This document shows, in pieces, positions 26,017 through 35,331 of a stretch of DNA of 64,000 nt. Within the stretch, counting starts at the first letter, position 1, and every line of letters begins with the position of its first letter. The position numbers and the translations under genes are program-made. Origin of the DNA: Methylobacterium sp. DB0501 (GTDB lineage Bacteria; Pseudomonadota; Alphaproteobacteria; Rhizobiales; Beijerinckiaceae); contig NZ_JAAKGV010000013.1 of the NCBI RefSeq assembly GCF_011043735.1, forward strand, positions 136,066 to 200,065. The letters are read 5' to 3'. The notes under the pieces are model-generated. The model saw only the letters and a program-made list of their open reading frames with translations, was not told where the DNA came from and did not search any database.

Positions 26017-26795
26017 GGACAACCTTCCGGACGATCCGGGACCGGCGGGCGCCCCGTGACGGCCTGCAGCCCGGGGAAGGCCTGCTTCATGCGCTTTCGG
26101 ACGGGCCTGTCCGAGTAAGGGCCGCGCCTCCCCTCTCCAGGCGAGCCGGGCTTGCCCAGTATCGCCGTACGATCCGGGAGAGGGATCACGTGCTTCGCCG
26201 AGCCCGGAACGGACCCATCGGAACTCGCATCCGTTCTTCGCCCGATTCGCCGTCCCTCGTGGGCGAAACATCGTCGCGGCATCGACCGATCTCCGCCTCG
26301 AGCAGCGCAGACTTGCGTCGATGATATCCTTTGCAATGCGAGGCGATCACGGTCGCTCCGGAGAGCCGGTGTCCATCCAGGCCGCACGCCCCCGCGACCT
26401 ATGGATCGGCCCTGGCACCCCATGGACGGCATTGTGGGATCGCCAGAATAATAAATTGCTTCAGGATCGATCACGAAATCCCTCAATCTATATTTTTACA
26501 ACATTATTATAAGATGCAATTGCGAGAATCGTATCAAATATATAATTGTTTTGATAAAATCAATAATCACACAAGCATCATTGTTGTCACCTAATTTCCC
26601 CCCTCAGATCTGAAATTCTCCTTGCGTCGTCCGGTGCAAGCGCCCAGAGATACGGGTGGCAAGGCATCGCCGAGCGCAAGGCCTTCCCGGGAAGCAAGAC
26701 TCTCCCAGGGAGATGGCGAGACACGGCCTCAGGCGTGCGGCTCCGACGATGCGGGGCGTCCCGCATCCTTTCTCGGGACGGGCAGGTCGGGCGAC
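26017..26795. other. long intergenic region with an AT-rich core (about 26440-26600)
   Basis: This 779-bp gap contains no supported gene. Its left part is ordinary GC-rich DNA. From about 26440 to 26600 the sequence turns strikingly AT-rich (runs such as TATTTTTACAACATTATTATAA), unlike anything else in the left half of the window. It lies directly upstream of the glycosyltransferase fusion, so a promoter or silencer-bound regulatory segment is likely. The 14-mer GCGAGAATCGTATC at 26522 recurs at 31950 in another AT-rich gap. Confidence 0.5.
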
Positions 26796-29700
26796 GTGAG
26801 GCGGCGCGTATTTCTCGCGGCTCTGGGCACACATGGCGATATCCTGCCGATGATCGCCATCGCGGCGGCGCTCCAGGAACGGGGATACCGGGTGCAGGTC
26901 GCGGCGCCGGGACCGTACTGGCCGCTGGCGGATCGCGCCGGCCTCGCCTTCCACCCCCTCGGCACGCCGGGCGATTTCGCCCGGGCTGTCGCCCAGCCGG
27001 CCCTGTGGCGGCCGGTCCGCGGCGCGAGGGCGATGCTCGCCGCCGTCGCGGAGGCGACCGAGCCGACCTATCGCTGGCTGGAGGCGGAGGCGACGCCCGC
27101 CGACCTCGTCGTCGCCTCGACCCTGGCGCTGGGTGCCCGCGTGGCGCAGGAGCGCCTCGGCCTGTCCCTCACCACCCTTCACCTGATGCCGATGCTGCTC
27201 GAGAGCCGCCTCGCCCCGCCCCGCCTGCCGGGTCTGCCGCTCCCCCGCCTGATGCCGGCGCGCTGGCGCCACGCCCTCGGCCGCGGCGCCGATCGCTTCG
27301 TCCTCGGCCCCGCCGCGCTGCCGCCGCTCAATGCCTTCCGGGCCGGCCTGGGCCTCGACCCGGTCAAGCGCCTGCGCCACTGGTGGCACAGCCCCGAGCG
27401 GGTCCTGCTCGCGGTGCCCGACTGGTACGCCCCGCCCCAGCCCGACTGGCCGGCCCAGGTGACGCAGACCGGGTTTCCCCTCGCCGACACCTTCGGCGAT
27501 GCCGGGGACCTCGCGTCCGATCTCGCCGCCTTCCTGCGCGACGGTCCGCCGCCGCTGGTCTTCACCTACGGCTCGGCGATGGCGGGCGCGCAACGCTTCT
27601 TCGCCACCGCCGTCGAGATCTGCCGGCTCACCGGGCGCCGCGGCCTCCTCCTCGCCGGCCGGGCCGGGGAGATCCCCGTCGACCTGCCGCCGGGCATCCT
27701 GCACGTGCCTTATGCCCCCTTGAGCCGGCTGCTGCCGGCCTGCGCGGCCCTGGTCCACCATGGCGGGGTCGGCACGGTGGCGCAGGCTCTGGCGGCGGGC
27801 TGCCCGCAGCTGATCGTGCCGGTGGCCTTCGACCATGCCGACGAGGCCGAGCGGGTGGTGCGGCTCGGGGTCGGGACCTCGCTCGCGCGCTGGCGCTTCA
27901 CCCCGCAGCGGGCGCGGCGGGCGGTGGAGGCGCTGCTGCACTCGCCCGCGGTGGCGGCGGCCTGCCGCGAGGTGCAGGGGCTGATGCGGGCCGAGAACGG
28001 CGTCGCCAAGGCCTGCGACGCCATTCTGGCACTGCCCTCACCCTCCCGGGGAGTGTCGTCCGCTGCCGGGGTGCCCGACGAGAGGACCGCCCCGTCCCAC
28101 GACGCCGTCGCCGTACCCCCAGGACCGCCGCGGGACGGACCGGACCGTCCTGCCGACGATCCGGATTCCGGCCGGATCGTGTGCCTCTGCATGGTCGTCC
28201 GGAACGAGGCGCCGATCATCCGCGCCTGCCTCGAGAGCCTGCGCCCGCTGATCGACGCCTGGGTCGTCGTCGATACCGGCTCCACCGACGGCACGCAGGA
28301 CATCGTCCGGCGGGCGCTGGCCGACCTGCCCGGCACCCTGTCCGAGCGCCCGTGGCGCGGCTTCGCCGAGACCCGCAGCGAGGCGCTGGACCTCGCCCGC
28401 CGGCACGGCCGCTACAGCCTCGTCGTCGAGGCCGGGGACCGGCTCGACGCGCCGCCGGGCTACGCGCTGCCGGCGCTGACCGCCGACGGCTACACCCTCG
28501 GCGTCGCCTCCGGAGCCTCGCTCTGCCGCCGCCTGCAGCTCCTGCGCAGCGCCTTGCCCTGGCGCTACGACGGGGCGATCCACGAATCCCTCGGCTGCGA
28601 GGAAGCCGGGACCCTCGCGCACCTGCCGGGCCCGGTCCTGCGCGCCGGCCCGGAATGGGGGCGGGCGCCGGGCACCGACCGGCTCGACCCGGTGGTGATC
28701 GCGCGCGCCCTGGCGGACGCGCCCACCCCGCTGCTGGCCGCGCGCTACACCTTCCACCTCGCCCAGCGCCATCGCGATCGCGGCGAGACGGACGCCGCGA
28801 TCGCGCGGTTCCTGGAGCGGGCGGACCAGGGCTTCGCGCGCGAGGAGGTCTACGTATCGCTGCTGGAGGCCGGGCGGCATAGGCTGCTGGCCGGGCGGCC
28901 CCTGGCCGAGGTGCTGGCGCCCCTGGAGCGGGCGATGGCGCTGCGGCCCCGGCGCGCCGAGGCGCCGCACGCCGCGAGCGCCGCCTGCCGGATGCATGCC
29001 GAGCACCGGCGCGGCACCGGCTACGCCAAGGCCGCCGCCGCCATGCCGATGCCGGGGCGGGGCCTGTTCCTGGAGCGCTGGATCTACGAGTACGGCGCGC
29101 TCGACGAATACGCCATCAACGCCTACTGGTCCGGCGACGTCCGCGACAGCCTCGATGCCGGCCTGCGCGCCCTGGCCTCCGGCGCGGTGCCGGACGACCA
29201 GCGTGCGCGGTTCCTGGCGAATGCCCGCTTCGCCTTGGACCGGCTCGATCGCGGCATGGCGGCGTCGGCCAACGGCGACCACGCGCTCACGATCCCGCGT
29301 TCCCTCGATGCCGCCCTGCCCGAGCCCGAGCCCCGCGTGCTGCTGGCGATCCTGGCCGGGAACCGGGACACGGTGCTGCCGCTGTTCCTCGACTGCATCG
29401 ACGCGCTCGACTATCCGAAATCGGCGATCGTGCTGTATGTGCGCATCGTCGACGGTTCCGACCGGACGCGGGACATCCTGGATGCCTGGCTCGCGCGGGT
29501 AGGCGGGGACTACGCGGCGATCGACCAGGACGGCGCCGAGGCGTGCGATCCGGCGAAGAATCTGGGTCGGGCGAAGGATCTGGGCCTGACCGCGACCACC
29601 CGGCATGGCTGCGCCTATTACTTCACGGCCGAGTGCGACAACCTCATCCGCCCGTGCACGCTGCGCAACCTCGTCGCGACGGGCCTGCCGATCGTGGCGC

Positions 29701-30086
29701 CGCTCCTGCGCCACGTCGAGCCGGCGCAGCTTTTCTCGAACTACCACGCGGCGGTCGACGAGGCGGGCTACTTCAAGGACGGCGACCTCTACGAGCCGGT
29801 GCTGTTCCGGCACGTGACCGGGCTGATCGAGATGCCGGTGGTCCGCTGCACCTACCTTGTGCGGGCCGACGTGATCCCGCGCCTGGGCCATACCGACGGC
29901 ACGGACGCCCTCGACTACGTCATCTTCTCGCGGCGGGCCCGAGCGGCGGGCATCGTGCAGTATTTCGACAACCGGCAGATCTACGGCTACATCGCGATGG
30001 AGGACGGCGATCCGGCGCTGACCGACGAGCGCGTGCGGCAGGCGCGCCGGCTGCTGGGCCTCGAGTCCGGAACACCGGCCGCCTGA
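26796..30086 (+). CDS. three-part glycosyltransferase fusion (GT-B + GT2 + C-terminal GT-A-like)
   Basis: This is a 1096-residue protein. Residues 1-410 are a GT-B (GT1/GT28-like) transferase: VFLAALGTHGDILPMIAIA opens the Rossmann domain, and LVHHGGVGTVAQALAAGCPQ (His321, His322) with PVAFDHADEA is the nucleotide-sugar donor site. A Pro/Asp-rich linker follows. Residues about 460-680 are GT2: CMVVRNEAPIIRACLESL then VVDTGSTDGTQDIVRRA. About 690-840 are helical, TPR-like. About 845-1096 open RVLLAILAGNRDTVLPLFLD and carry YFTAECDNLI, where ECD stands at a likely DxD metal site; this resembles PLOD/Anp1-type transferases. The N-terminal 58 codons of the open frame before GTG 26796 look non-coding. 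It is probably a processive or multi-sugar enzyme for a surface glycan. No partner genes are adjacent. Confidence 0.85.
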   Translation: MRRRVFLAALGTHGDILPMIAIAAALQERGYRVQVAAPGPYWPLADRAGLAFHPLGTPGDFARAVAQPALWRPVRGARAMLAAVAEATEPTYRWLEAEATPADLVVASTLALGARVAQERLGLSLTTLHLMPMLLESRLAPPRLPGLPLPRLMPARWRHALGRGADRFVLGPAALPPLNAFRAGLGLDPVKRLRHWWHSPERVLLAVPDWYAPPQPDWPAQVTQTGFPLADTFGDAGDLASDLAAFLRDGPPPLVFTYGSAMAGAQRFFATAVEICRLTGRRGLLLAGRAGEIPVDLPPGILHVPYAPLSRLLPACAALVHHGGVGTVAQALAAGCPQLIVPVAFDHADEAERVVRLGVGTSLARWRFTPQRARRAVEALLHSPAVAAACREVQGLMRAENGVAKACDAILALPSPSRGVSSAAGVPDERTAPSHDAVAVPPGPPRDGPDRPADDPDSGRIVCLCMVVRNEAPIIRACLESLRPLIDAWVVVDTGSTDGTQDIVRRALADLPGTLSERPWRGFAETRSEALDLARRHGRYSLVVEAGDRLDAPPGYALPALTADGYTLGVASGASLCRRLQLLRSALPWRYDGAIHESLGCEEAGTLAHLPGPVLRAGPEWGRAPGTDRLDPVVIARALADAPTPLLAARYTFHLAQRHRDRGETDAAIARFLERADQGFAREEVYVSLLEAGRHRLLAGRPLAEVLAPLERAMALRPRRAEAPHAASAACRMHAEHRRGTGYAKAAAAMPMPGRGLFLERWIYEYGALDEYAINAYWSGDVRDSLDAGLRALASGAVPDDQRARFLANARFALDRLDRGMAASANGDHALTIPRSLDAALPEPEPRVLLAILAGNRDTVLPLFLDCIDALDYPKSAIVLYVRIVDGSDRTRDILDAWLARVGGDYAAIDQDGAEACDPAKNLGRAKDLGLTATTRHGCAYYFTAECDNLIRPCTLRNLVATGLPIVAPLLRHVEPAQLFSNYHAAVDEAGYFKDGDLYEPVLFRHVTGLIEMPVVRCTYLVRADVIPRLGHTDGTDALDYVIFSRRARAAGIVQYFDNRQIYGYIAMEDGDPALTDERVRQARRLLGLESGTPAA

Positions 30087-30116
30087 CGCCTCCCTGCGGG
30101 GTCGAGATGCCCGGCC

Positions 30117-31811
30117 TCACGCCGCCCGCACCTCCCCGAGGAACGCCGCCACCGATTCGGAGAGCAGCGCCGAGTTCTGGGCCAGCAGCCCGGCCACCGC
30201 CCGGACCTGATCCGACTGCGCGGCGCTCGCCAGCGAGGCGGCACGGACCTGGTCGATGCTGTCGGCGACGCTGCGGGCCTCGGCACCGGCGCGGTCGATG
30301 TTGCGGCCGATCCCCTGGCTCGCCGCCGCCTGGTCCTGCATCGCGCCCCGGATCTCGTCGGCGAGGCGGCTCGTCTCCGCCACCGCGTCGATGATCGCGC
30401 CGATCTCCTCGGCGGTGTGGCGGGTCGCGCCCTGGATCGCGGCGATCTGGGCGGCGATCCGGTCGGTCGCGGCCGCCGTCTGGCCGGCGAGCGCCTTGAC
30501 CTCGGCGGCCACCACGGCGAAGCCGCGGCCCGCCGCTCCGGCCCGGGCCGCCTCGATCGCGGCATTGAGCGCGAGCAGGTTGGTCTGCCCGGCGATGCTG
30601 CGGATCAGGCCGGCGGCCTCGCCGATCTCGCCCGAGGCGTCGACCAGCCGCTCCACCGTCGCGGCGGTCGAGCGGCTGCGGGCGAGGGTCGCGCTCGCCA
30701 TCTCGCTCGCCCGGCCGACCCGATCGCCGACGCCGGCGGCGGAGTCCGCGAACAGCCGGAAGGCGCCGTCGACCGCCCCGACCGCCTGCGCCGCCACCCC
30801 GGAGGCGCCGGTGACGGCCTCCGACTGCTCCTCGACCTCGTGCGCGGCCCGCGACAGCACGTCGGCGGTCAGCTCCATCTCGCGGGTCGAGGCGTTGAGC
30901 GCTCCCGCGGCCTGCGAGGCCCGGGCCTCGAAGGCGCGGCAGGCCGCATCCAGCCGCTCGGCCCGCTGCGATTCGATCGCCATGCGAGCCCGCTCCAGGG
31001 CCTGCGCCGTCTCCCGGTCGCGCAGAGCGCCCTGGAACACCGCGATGGCCCCCGCCATCTCGCCGATCTCGTCGCGCCGCCGGGTGAACGGCACCGCGAC
31101 CGCCAGATCCCCCGCGGTGAGGGCTTGCATGGTGCGGCGCAGGGCCTGAAGCGGGTGCTGCACCTGGGCCAGGCTCACCCAGGCCGCGCCGGCGAGGGCG
31201 ACGAGGAGCCCGAGGGCCGGCACCGCGACGAGGGCCACCGCCTCGCGGCGGCGCGATTGCCGCACATCCTCGCGCTGCTCCTGCAGGCGCGCCAGCACCG
31301 CATCGCCGAGGGTGAGGATCCGCGCCACCATCCGCTCGCGGCTCGCAATCGTCGCCGCGTCGGCGGCCTGGATCTGCGCCGCCTTGGGCGACAGCGTCTG
31401 GCCGAGTTCGGCCGTATCGCGCTGGTAGGCGAGGAATTCCTGCAAGGTCAGCGACAGTTTTCGCGCTTCGTCCTCATCGAGATAGGGCTTGAGCGCCGCG
31501 AAGAAGGCCGGGCGCTCGGCCTCGACCGCCGACAGCGCCCGGCGCAGGGCCCCGAATTTCTGCTTTGCCTCCGCGACGTCCTCGGACGCCGCCAGCGCCT
31601 GCACCGTCACCACGACGTGCTCGATGCCCTGCGCCAGGGTGCGGGTGTGGAGCGCCGCCTCCCAGGCCGCCTCCACCGCGGCGGTGCGGCCCTGCTCGTT
31701 GTGCGAGAGGGAGACCGCGAAGGCGGCGATGCCGACGGCGACCAGGATCGGCAGCCCGACGACGATGCCGAGCTTGCCGCCCAGGGTAAAGCGCAAGGAT
31801 TGAAAGCGCAT
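30117..31811 (-). CDS. methyl-accepting chemotaxis protein
   Basis: This 564-residue chemoreceptor has an N-terminal membrane helix (about residues 13-35, GKLGIVVGLPILVAVGIAAF) and a helical periplasmic sensor of about 145 residues. A second membrane helix (ALVAVPALGLLVALAGAAWV) is followed by a HAMP domain. The cytoplasmic signalling coiled coil has the conserved hairpin tip IAGQTNLLALNAAIEAARAG and AVVAAEVKALAGQ. It passes ligand binding to CheA/CheW; the ligand is unknown. An ATG at 31811 is used; a GTG nine bases earlier would add three residues. Upstream is an AT-rich gap. Confidence 0.93.
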   Translation of the reverse strand: MRFQSLRFTLGGKLGIVVGLPILVAVGIAAFAVSLSHNEQGRTAAVEAAWEAALHTRTLAQGIEHVVVTVQALAASEDVAEAKQKFGALRRALSAVEAERPAFFAALKPYLDEDEARKLSLTLQEFLAYQRDTAELGQTLSPKAAQIQAADAATIASRERMVARILTLGDAVLARLQEQREDVRQSRRREAVALVAVPALGLLVALAGAAWVSLAQVQHPLQALRRTMQALTAGDLAVAVPFTRRRDEIGEMAGAIAVFQGALRDRETAQALERARMAIESQRAERLDAACRAFEARASQAAGALNASTREMELTADVLSRAAHEVEEQSEAVTGASGVAAQAVGAVDGAFRLFADSAAGVGDRVGRASEMASATLARSRSTAATVERLVDASGEIGEAAGLIRSIAGQTNLLALNAAIEAARAGAAGRGFAVVAAEVKALAGQTAAATDRIAAQIAAIQGATRHTAEEIGAIIDAVAETSRLADEIRGAMQDQAAASQGIGRNIDRAGAEARSVADSIDQVRAASLASAAQSDQVRAVAGLLAQNSALLSESVAAFLGEVRAA

Positions 31812-31820
31812 GGAACGCAC

Positions 31821-32032
31821 CGCGAATGGATCTCACGCGGCGCCCATACGACGACAGAGATTGATGCAAGTTTAAACTTAGTCGGACACCGATCATTATG
31901 ATGCTTTTATGTCGAAATTAAAAAATTTTATCGAAGACATCCCGGAAGCGCGAGAATCGTATCTCATATCTTCCGAGATTACGTCAAATACAACCGATCG
32001 CAGGCATCGATTCCCAACCTGCCGCGGTGCCG
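31821..32032. promoter_or_regulatory. AT-rich gap upstream of the chemoreceptor gene
   Basis: This stretch between the M32 carboxypeptidase stop and the chemoreceptor start is AT-rich (for example AAATTAAAAAATTTTATCG), against a GC-rich background. It probably carries the chemoreceptor promoter. It contains the 14-mer GCGAGAATCGTATC (31950-31963) that also occurs in the AT-rich leader at 26522. Confidence 0.4.
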
Positions 32033-33523
32033 TCACGCATCGAGGTAGCGCCGGCGCAGGTGGCCGAGGAAGATCTCGGCCGAGAGCGGCCGCCCGGTCG
32101 CGGCCTGCAGGATCTCCTGCGTCCCGAGGGCGCTGCCCTTCCGGTGCACGTTGGCGCGCAGCCAGCCGACGAGCGGGGCGAAGTCGCCGCGGGCGAGGCC
32201 GGGGCGCAAGGCCGGCTCGGCCCGGCAGGCGGACTCGAACAGCTGCGCCGCCATCATCGCCCCGAGGGTGTAGGTCGGGAAATAGCCCCAGGCGCCGCCG
32301 GGCCAGTGGATGTCCTGCAGGCAGCCCCGCGCGTCGTCCGGCACGGTGAGGCCGAGGAGCCGGTGCATCCCGTCGTTGAAGGCCCCCGGCAGGTCGCCGA
32401 TCTCCATCTCGCCGCGGATCAGGGCCCGCTCCAGCCGGTAGCGCAGCAGGATATGGGCCGGATAGGTGCACTCGTCGGCATCGACCCGGATGAAGCCGGG
32501 GGCGACCCGCGTGTAGGTGCAGTAGAGCGCGTCGGCCTCCCAGGCCGGGCCGGTGCCCCCGAAGGCCTCGCGCACCAGCGGCGCCAGGTAGGCAACGAAC
32601 TCGCGGCTGCGGCCGGCCTGCATCTCCAGGGTGAGCGACTGGCTCTCGTGCATGCTCATGCCGCGGGCGGCGCCCACGGGCTGGCGGCGCCAGGCGGCGG
32701 GGCGGCCCTGCTCGTAGAGGGCGTGGCCGGTCTCGTGCAGCACGCCCATCAGGGCGCGGGCGAAGTCCTGCTCGTCGTACCGGGTGGTGATGCGCACGTC
32801 GTCGGTGGCGCCGCCGCAGAACGGATGCAGGCTGACGTCGAGCCGGCCCCGGGCGAAGTCAAACCCCGCCGCCCGCATCAGCGCGAGCCCAACCTGGCGC
32901 TGGGTCTCGACCGGGAACGGCCCCTCGGCGATCGGAGCCGGCCCGGCCGACGCCTGGCGCGCCCGGGCTTGCGCGATCAGTCCCGGCAACTCGGCCTCGA
33001 GCACCGCGAAGAGCGGGTCGATCGCGTCCTGGCGCAGGCCCGGATCGTAGCTGTCGAGGAGGGCGTCGTAGGGGGCGAGCCCCAAGGCAGCGCCCTTCGC
33101 CCGGCCGATCTCGCGCTGGAGCCGCAGCACCTCGGCGAGGTCGGGCCGCAGCAGGGCGAAATCGGAGGTGCGGCGCGCCTCGCGCCAGGTCATCTCGGAC
33201 CGCGATACCGCCCGCGAGCTGGCCTCGACGAGGTCGCGCGGCACCGCCGCGGCATGGATGTAGGCCCGGCGCATCTCGGCGAGGTTCGCCCGCTGCCAGT
33301 CGTCGAGCCCGCCCTCCTCCGCCGCCGCCGCGAGCCGGTCGGCGGTGGCGGGATCGGTGAGGAGGTCGTGGGCGAGCCCGCGCAGCACCGCGATCTGGTC
33401 GCCGCGCCCCTCCGCCGCCCCGTCCGGCATCAGGGTCTGGGCATCCCAGCCGAGGATGCCGGAGGCGTCCTCGAGGGCGCTGATGCGGGCGAAGGTGGCT
33501 TCGAGGGCGCGGTAGGCCTGCAT
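32033..33523 (-). CDS. M32 family metallocarboxypeptidase
   Basis: This 496-residue zinc carboxypeptidase of the Taq/thermostable carboxypeptidase (M32) family removes C-terminal residues in the cytoplasm. The zinc motif is HETGH (263-267), with the downstream Glu in GMSMHESQSLTLEMQ. DVRITTRYDEQDFARALMG lies just upstream, and HPFCGGATDDVR and YPAHILLRYRLERALI are also family motifs. The frame continues to 33748, but ATG 33523 gives the normal N-terminus (MQAYRALEATFARISALEDA). It is transcribed alone and away from the next metallophosphoesterase gene. Confidence 0.93.
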   Translation of the reverse strand: MQAYRALEATFARISALEDASGILGWDAQTLMPDGAAEGRGDQIAVLRGLAHDLLTDPATADRLAAAAEEGGLDDWQRANLAEMRRAYIHAAAVPRDLVEASSRAVSRSEMTWREARRTSDFALLRPDLAEVLRLQREIGRAKGAALGLAPYDALLDSYDPGLRQDAIDPLFAVLEAELPGLIAQARARQASAGPAPIAEGPFPVETQRQVGLALMRAAGFDFARGRLDVSLHPFCGGATDDVRITTRYDEQDFARALMGVLHETGHALYEQGRPAAWRRQPVGAARGMSMHESQSLTLEMQAGRSREFVAYLAPLVREAFGGTGPAWEADALYCTYTRVAPGFIRVDADECTYPAHILLRYRLERALIRGEMEIGDLPGAFNDGMHRLLGLTVPDDARGCLQDIHWPGGAWGYFPTYTLGAMMAAQLFESACRAEPALRPGLARGDFAPLVGWLRANVHRKGSALGTQEILQAATGRPLSAEIFLGHLRRRYLDA

Positions 33524-33824
33524 GGGGGATCCGGTCGTGGTGGGACAGTGGGTTGGGTTGTCGGACGGCGGGGTGCGGCGTGGCAAGGACGCGAACGCGC
33601 GGCTCCTGCCGGGGAAGTGCCGCGGGCGCATGGGCAGCCCGTGGCGCATCCAGCCGGGCGGCGCAACGACAGACAGGGTTTCCTCTGCGTTCCGAATGGA
33701 ACGGCTCGAGGCAAGCAAGATCTTGCCATCACCGTTGCCATCACACAACCTGCATCATGGCGCCGACCTGACTCCACGGGCGGCCCGTTCTTGCTGTCAT
33801 GCATTTGATTTCAGTGGATAAAAA
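33524..33824. other. divergent promoter region
   Basis: About 300 bp between two divergent genes, the M32 carboxypeptidase and the metallophosphoesterase. The part near 33700-33820 is less GC-rich (ACAACCTGCATCATGG, GATTTCAGTGG). No RNA gene or short gene is supported. Confidence 0.35.
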
Positions 33825-35198
33825 ATGACCCTACCGCGAGATCATGTGCAGTCCTTGCTGCCGAAATCACCGGGCCATCAATTCGTCATCTACGGCGACT
33901 CGTGCTCCGGCGTTCCCGGGGCCTTGCACGAGCAGACATTCGCAGCGGTGAATGCCGTCGTGAGGCGCCTCTCGCCGCAGCCCGACTTCATCCTGTTTCC
34001 AGGTGACGAGATCATCGGATTGACGCCGGACCCCGCCGCTCTGCGTGCCCAATGGAAACACTGGCTCGAGGTCGAGACCGCCTGGCTCGATCGTCGCACC
34101 ATCCCGATGTGGCACACGACCGGCAATCACACGACGTACGACGCGATGAGCGAGGACGTCTTCCGCGACGTCCTGCGGTTGCCCGCCAACGGACCCGAGG
34201 ACCAGAAAGGATTGTCCTACTGGGTCCGCCGCGACGATCTCCTGATGGTCTTCATCCATACCCTCTGGACCGGCCTCGGCGGCGAGGGGCACGTCGAAAC
34301 CGACTGGCTGAGAGGCGTGCTCGACCTGCATGCCGACGCCCGGCACAAGATCGTCCTGGGCCATCACCCGGTCCATCCCGTCAATGGCTTCTCCGGGACC
34401 TACCAGCGCGAAATCGGCCACGAATATGCGGGTGACTTCTGGACGATCCTGACGCAGGCCGGCGTCCTCGCCTACATGTGCAGCCACATCCTTGCCTACG
34501 ATGTCCAGGTGCATGACGGGGTGCTGCAAATCTGCACCGCGGGCGCCGGGACGGCGCACAGGATGCCCGAGGGGATCGAGTACCTCCACTGCATCCAGGC
34601 GGCGCTCGACCGGGACGGATTGCGGTATCAGGTGCTGGACACCGACGGCATCGCGCGGGAGCGCTTGCGCTGGCCGCCCGCCTTCGCCGGCCCGTCCGCC
34701 GACTGGCAGCGCGTCGCGACGGGCCGGTCGGACGCCCTCTTCACCGGGTCGATCGATCCCGGCGACATCGTCACGTTCCGCCTCTCCGGGACAACCGCGG
34801 CGGAGGCCTGGGCCCCGGAGCAGACCCTGTTCACCGCGCACGCTCCGGACACGATCGCCCCGATCTGGCTCGGACTGCGCGGACCGAGGCAGACCCTGAC
34901 CCTCGTCGTCGGGAAGACGCCGGGACGAAGCCCGTCCTACTGGCTCGGCCCCGACCTCCCGGCGGATCGCGCGTTCGACGTCGAGGTCGCCTTCTATCCG
35001 GACATGGGGCCGGGAGGCATCCTCTCCCGCAGTGGCGGAGCCACCGCCTGGACCTCGCTCCGATCCGCCACCGCGACGGGGATCGAGGGCATTCACTGGC
35101 CCCCGTCCTGGAGCATCGGGCACGGCCAGCATGGATCGGGCGATCGCCCCTTCAAGGGGCCTGCGCTGACGGTGGACGTTTCGCGAAAGCGTTCCTGA
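33825..35198 (+). CDS. metallophosphoesterase with C-terminal beta domain
   Basis: This 457-residue protein has a calcineurin-type core. VIYGDSCSG provides the first Asp, FPGDEIIG the second, and HTTGNHTT the Asn-His pair. LGHHPVHPV and MCSHILAYDV supply the later histidines. The second half (about 270-457) is a separate beta-rich segment (VTFRLSGTT, IWLGLRGPRQTLTLVVG) with no name I can give, possibly a substrate- or carbohydrate-binding part. There is no signal peptide, so it is probably cytoplasmic or exported by another route. The base composition and codon use are slightly less extreme than in the neighbours. The substrate is unknown. Confidence 0.8.
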   Translation: MTLPRDHVQSLLPKSPGHQFVIYGDSCSGVPGALHEQTFAAVNAVVRRLSPQPDFILFPGDEIIGLTPDPAALRAQWKHWLEVETAWLDRRTIPMWHTTGNHTTYDAMSEDVFRDVLRLPANGPEDQKGLSYWVRRDDLLMVFIHTLWTGLGGEGHVETDWLRGVLDLHADARHKIVLGHHPVHPVNGFSGTYQREIGHEYAGDFWTILTQAGVLAYMCSHILAYDVQVHDGVLQICTAGAGTAHRMPEGIEYLHCIQAALDRDGLRYQVLDTDGIARERLRWPPAFAGPSADWQRVATGRSDALFTGSIDPGDIVTFRLSGTTAAEAWAPEQTLFTAHAPDTIAPIWLGLRGPRQTLTLVVGKTPGRSPSYWLGPDLPADRAFDVEVAFYPDMGPGGILSRSGGATAWTSLRSATATGIEGIHWPPSWSIGHGQHGSGDRPFKGPALTVDVSRKRS

Positions 35199-35331
35199 AC
35201 GCAACGCGGCCGGAACCTGGGCTCGATGCCGACGCGATGCGCGCTCCTGCATCGGCTCGTCCCATCGTCTACGTTCTCGCCGCGCCCTCGTCCGGCATAC
35301 CCTCACCCGACGAAAAAAAGGGGGGACGGCC

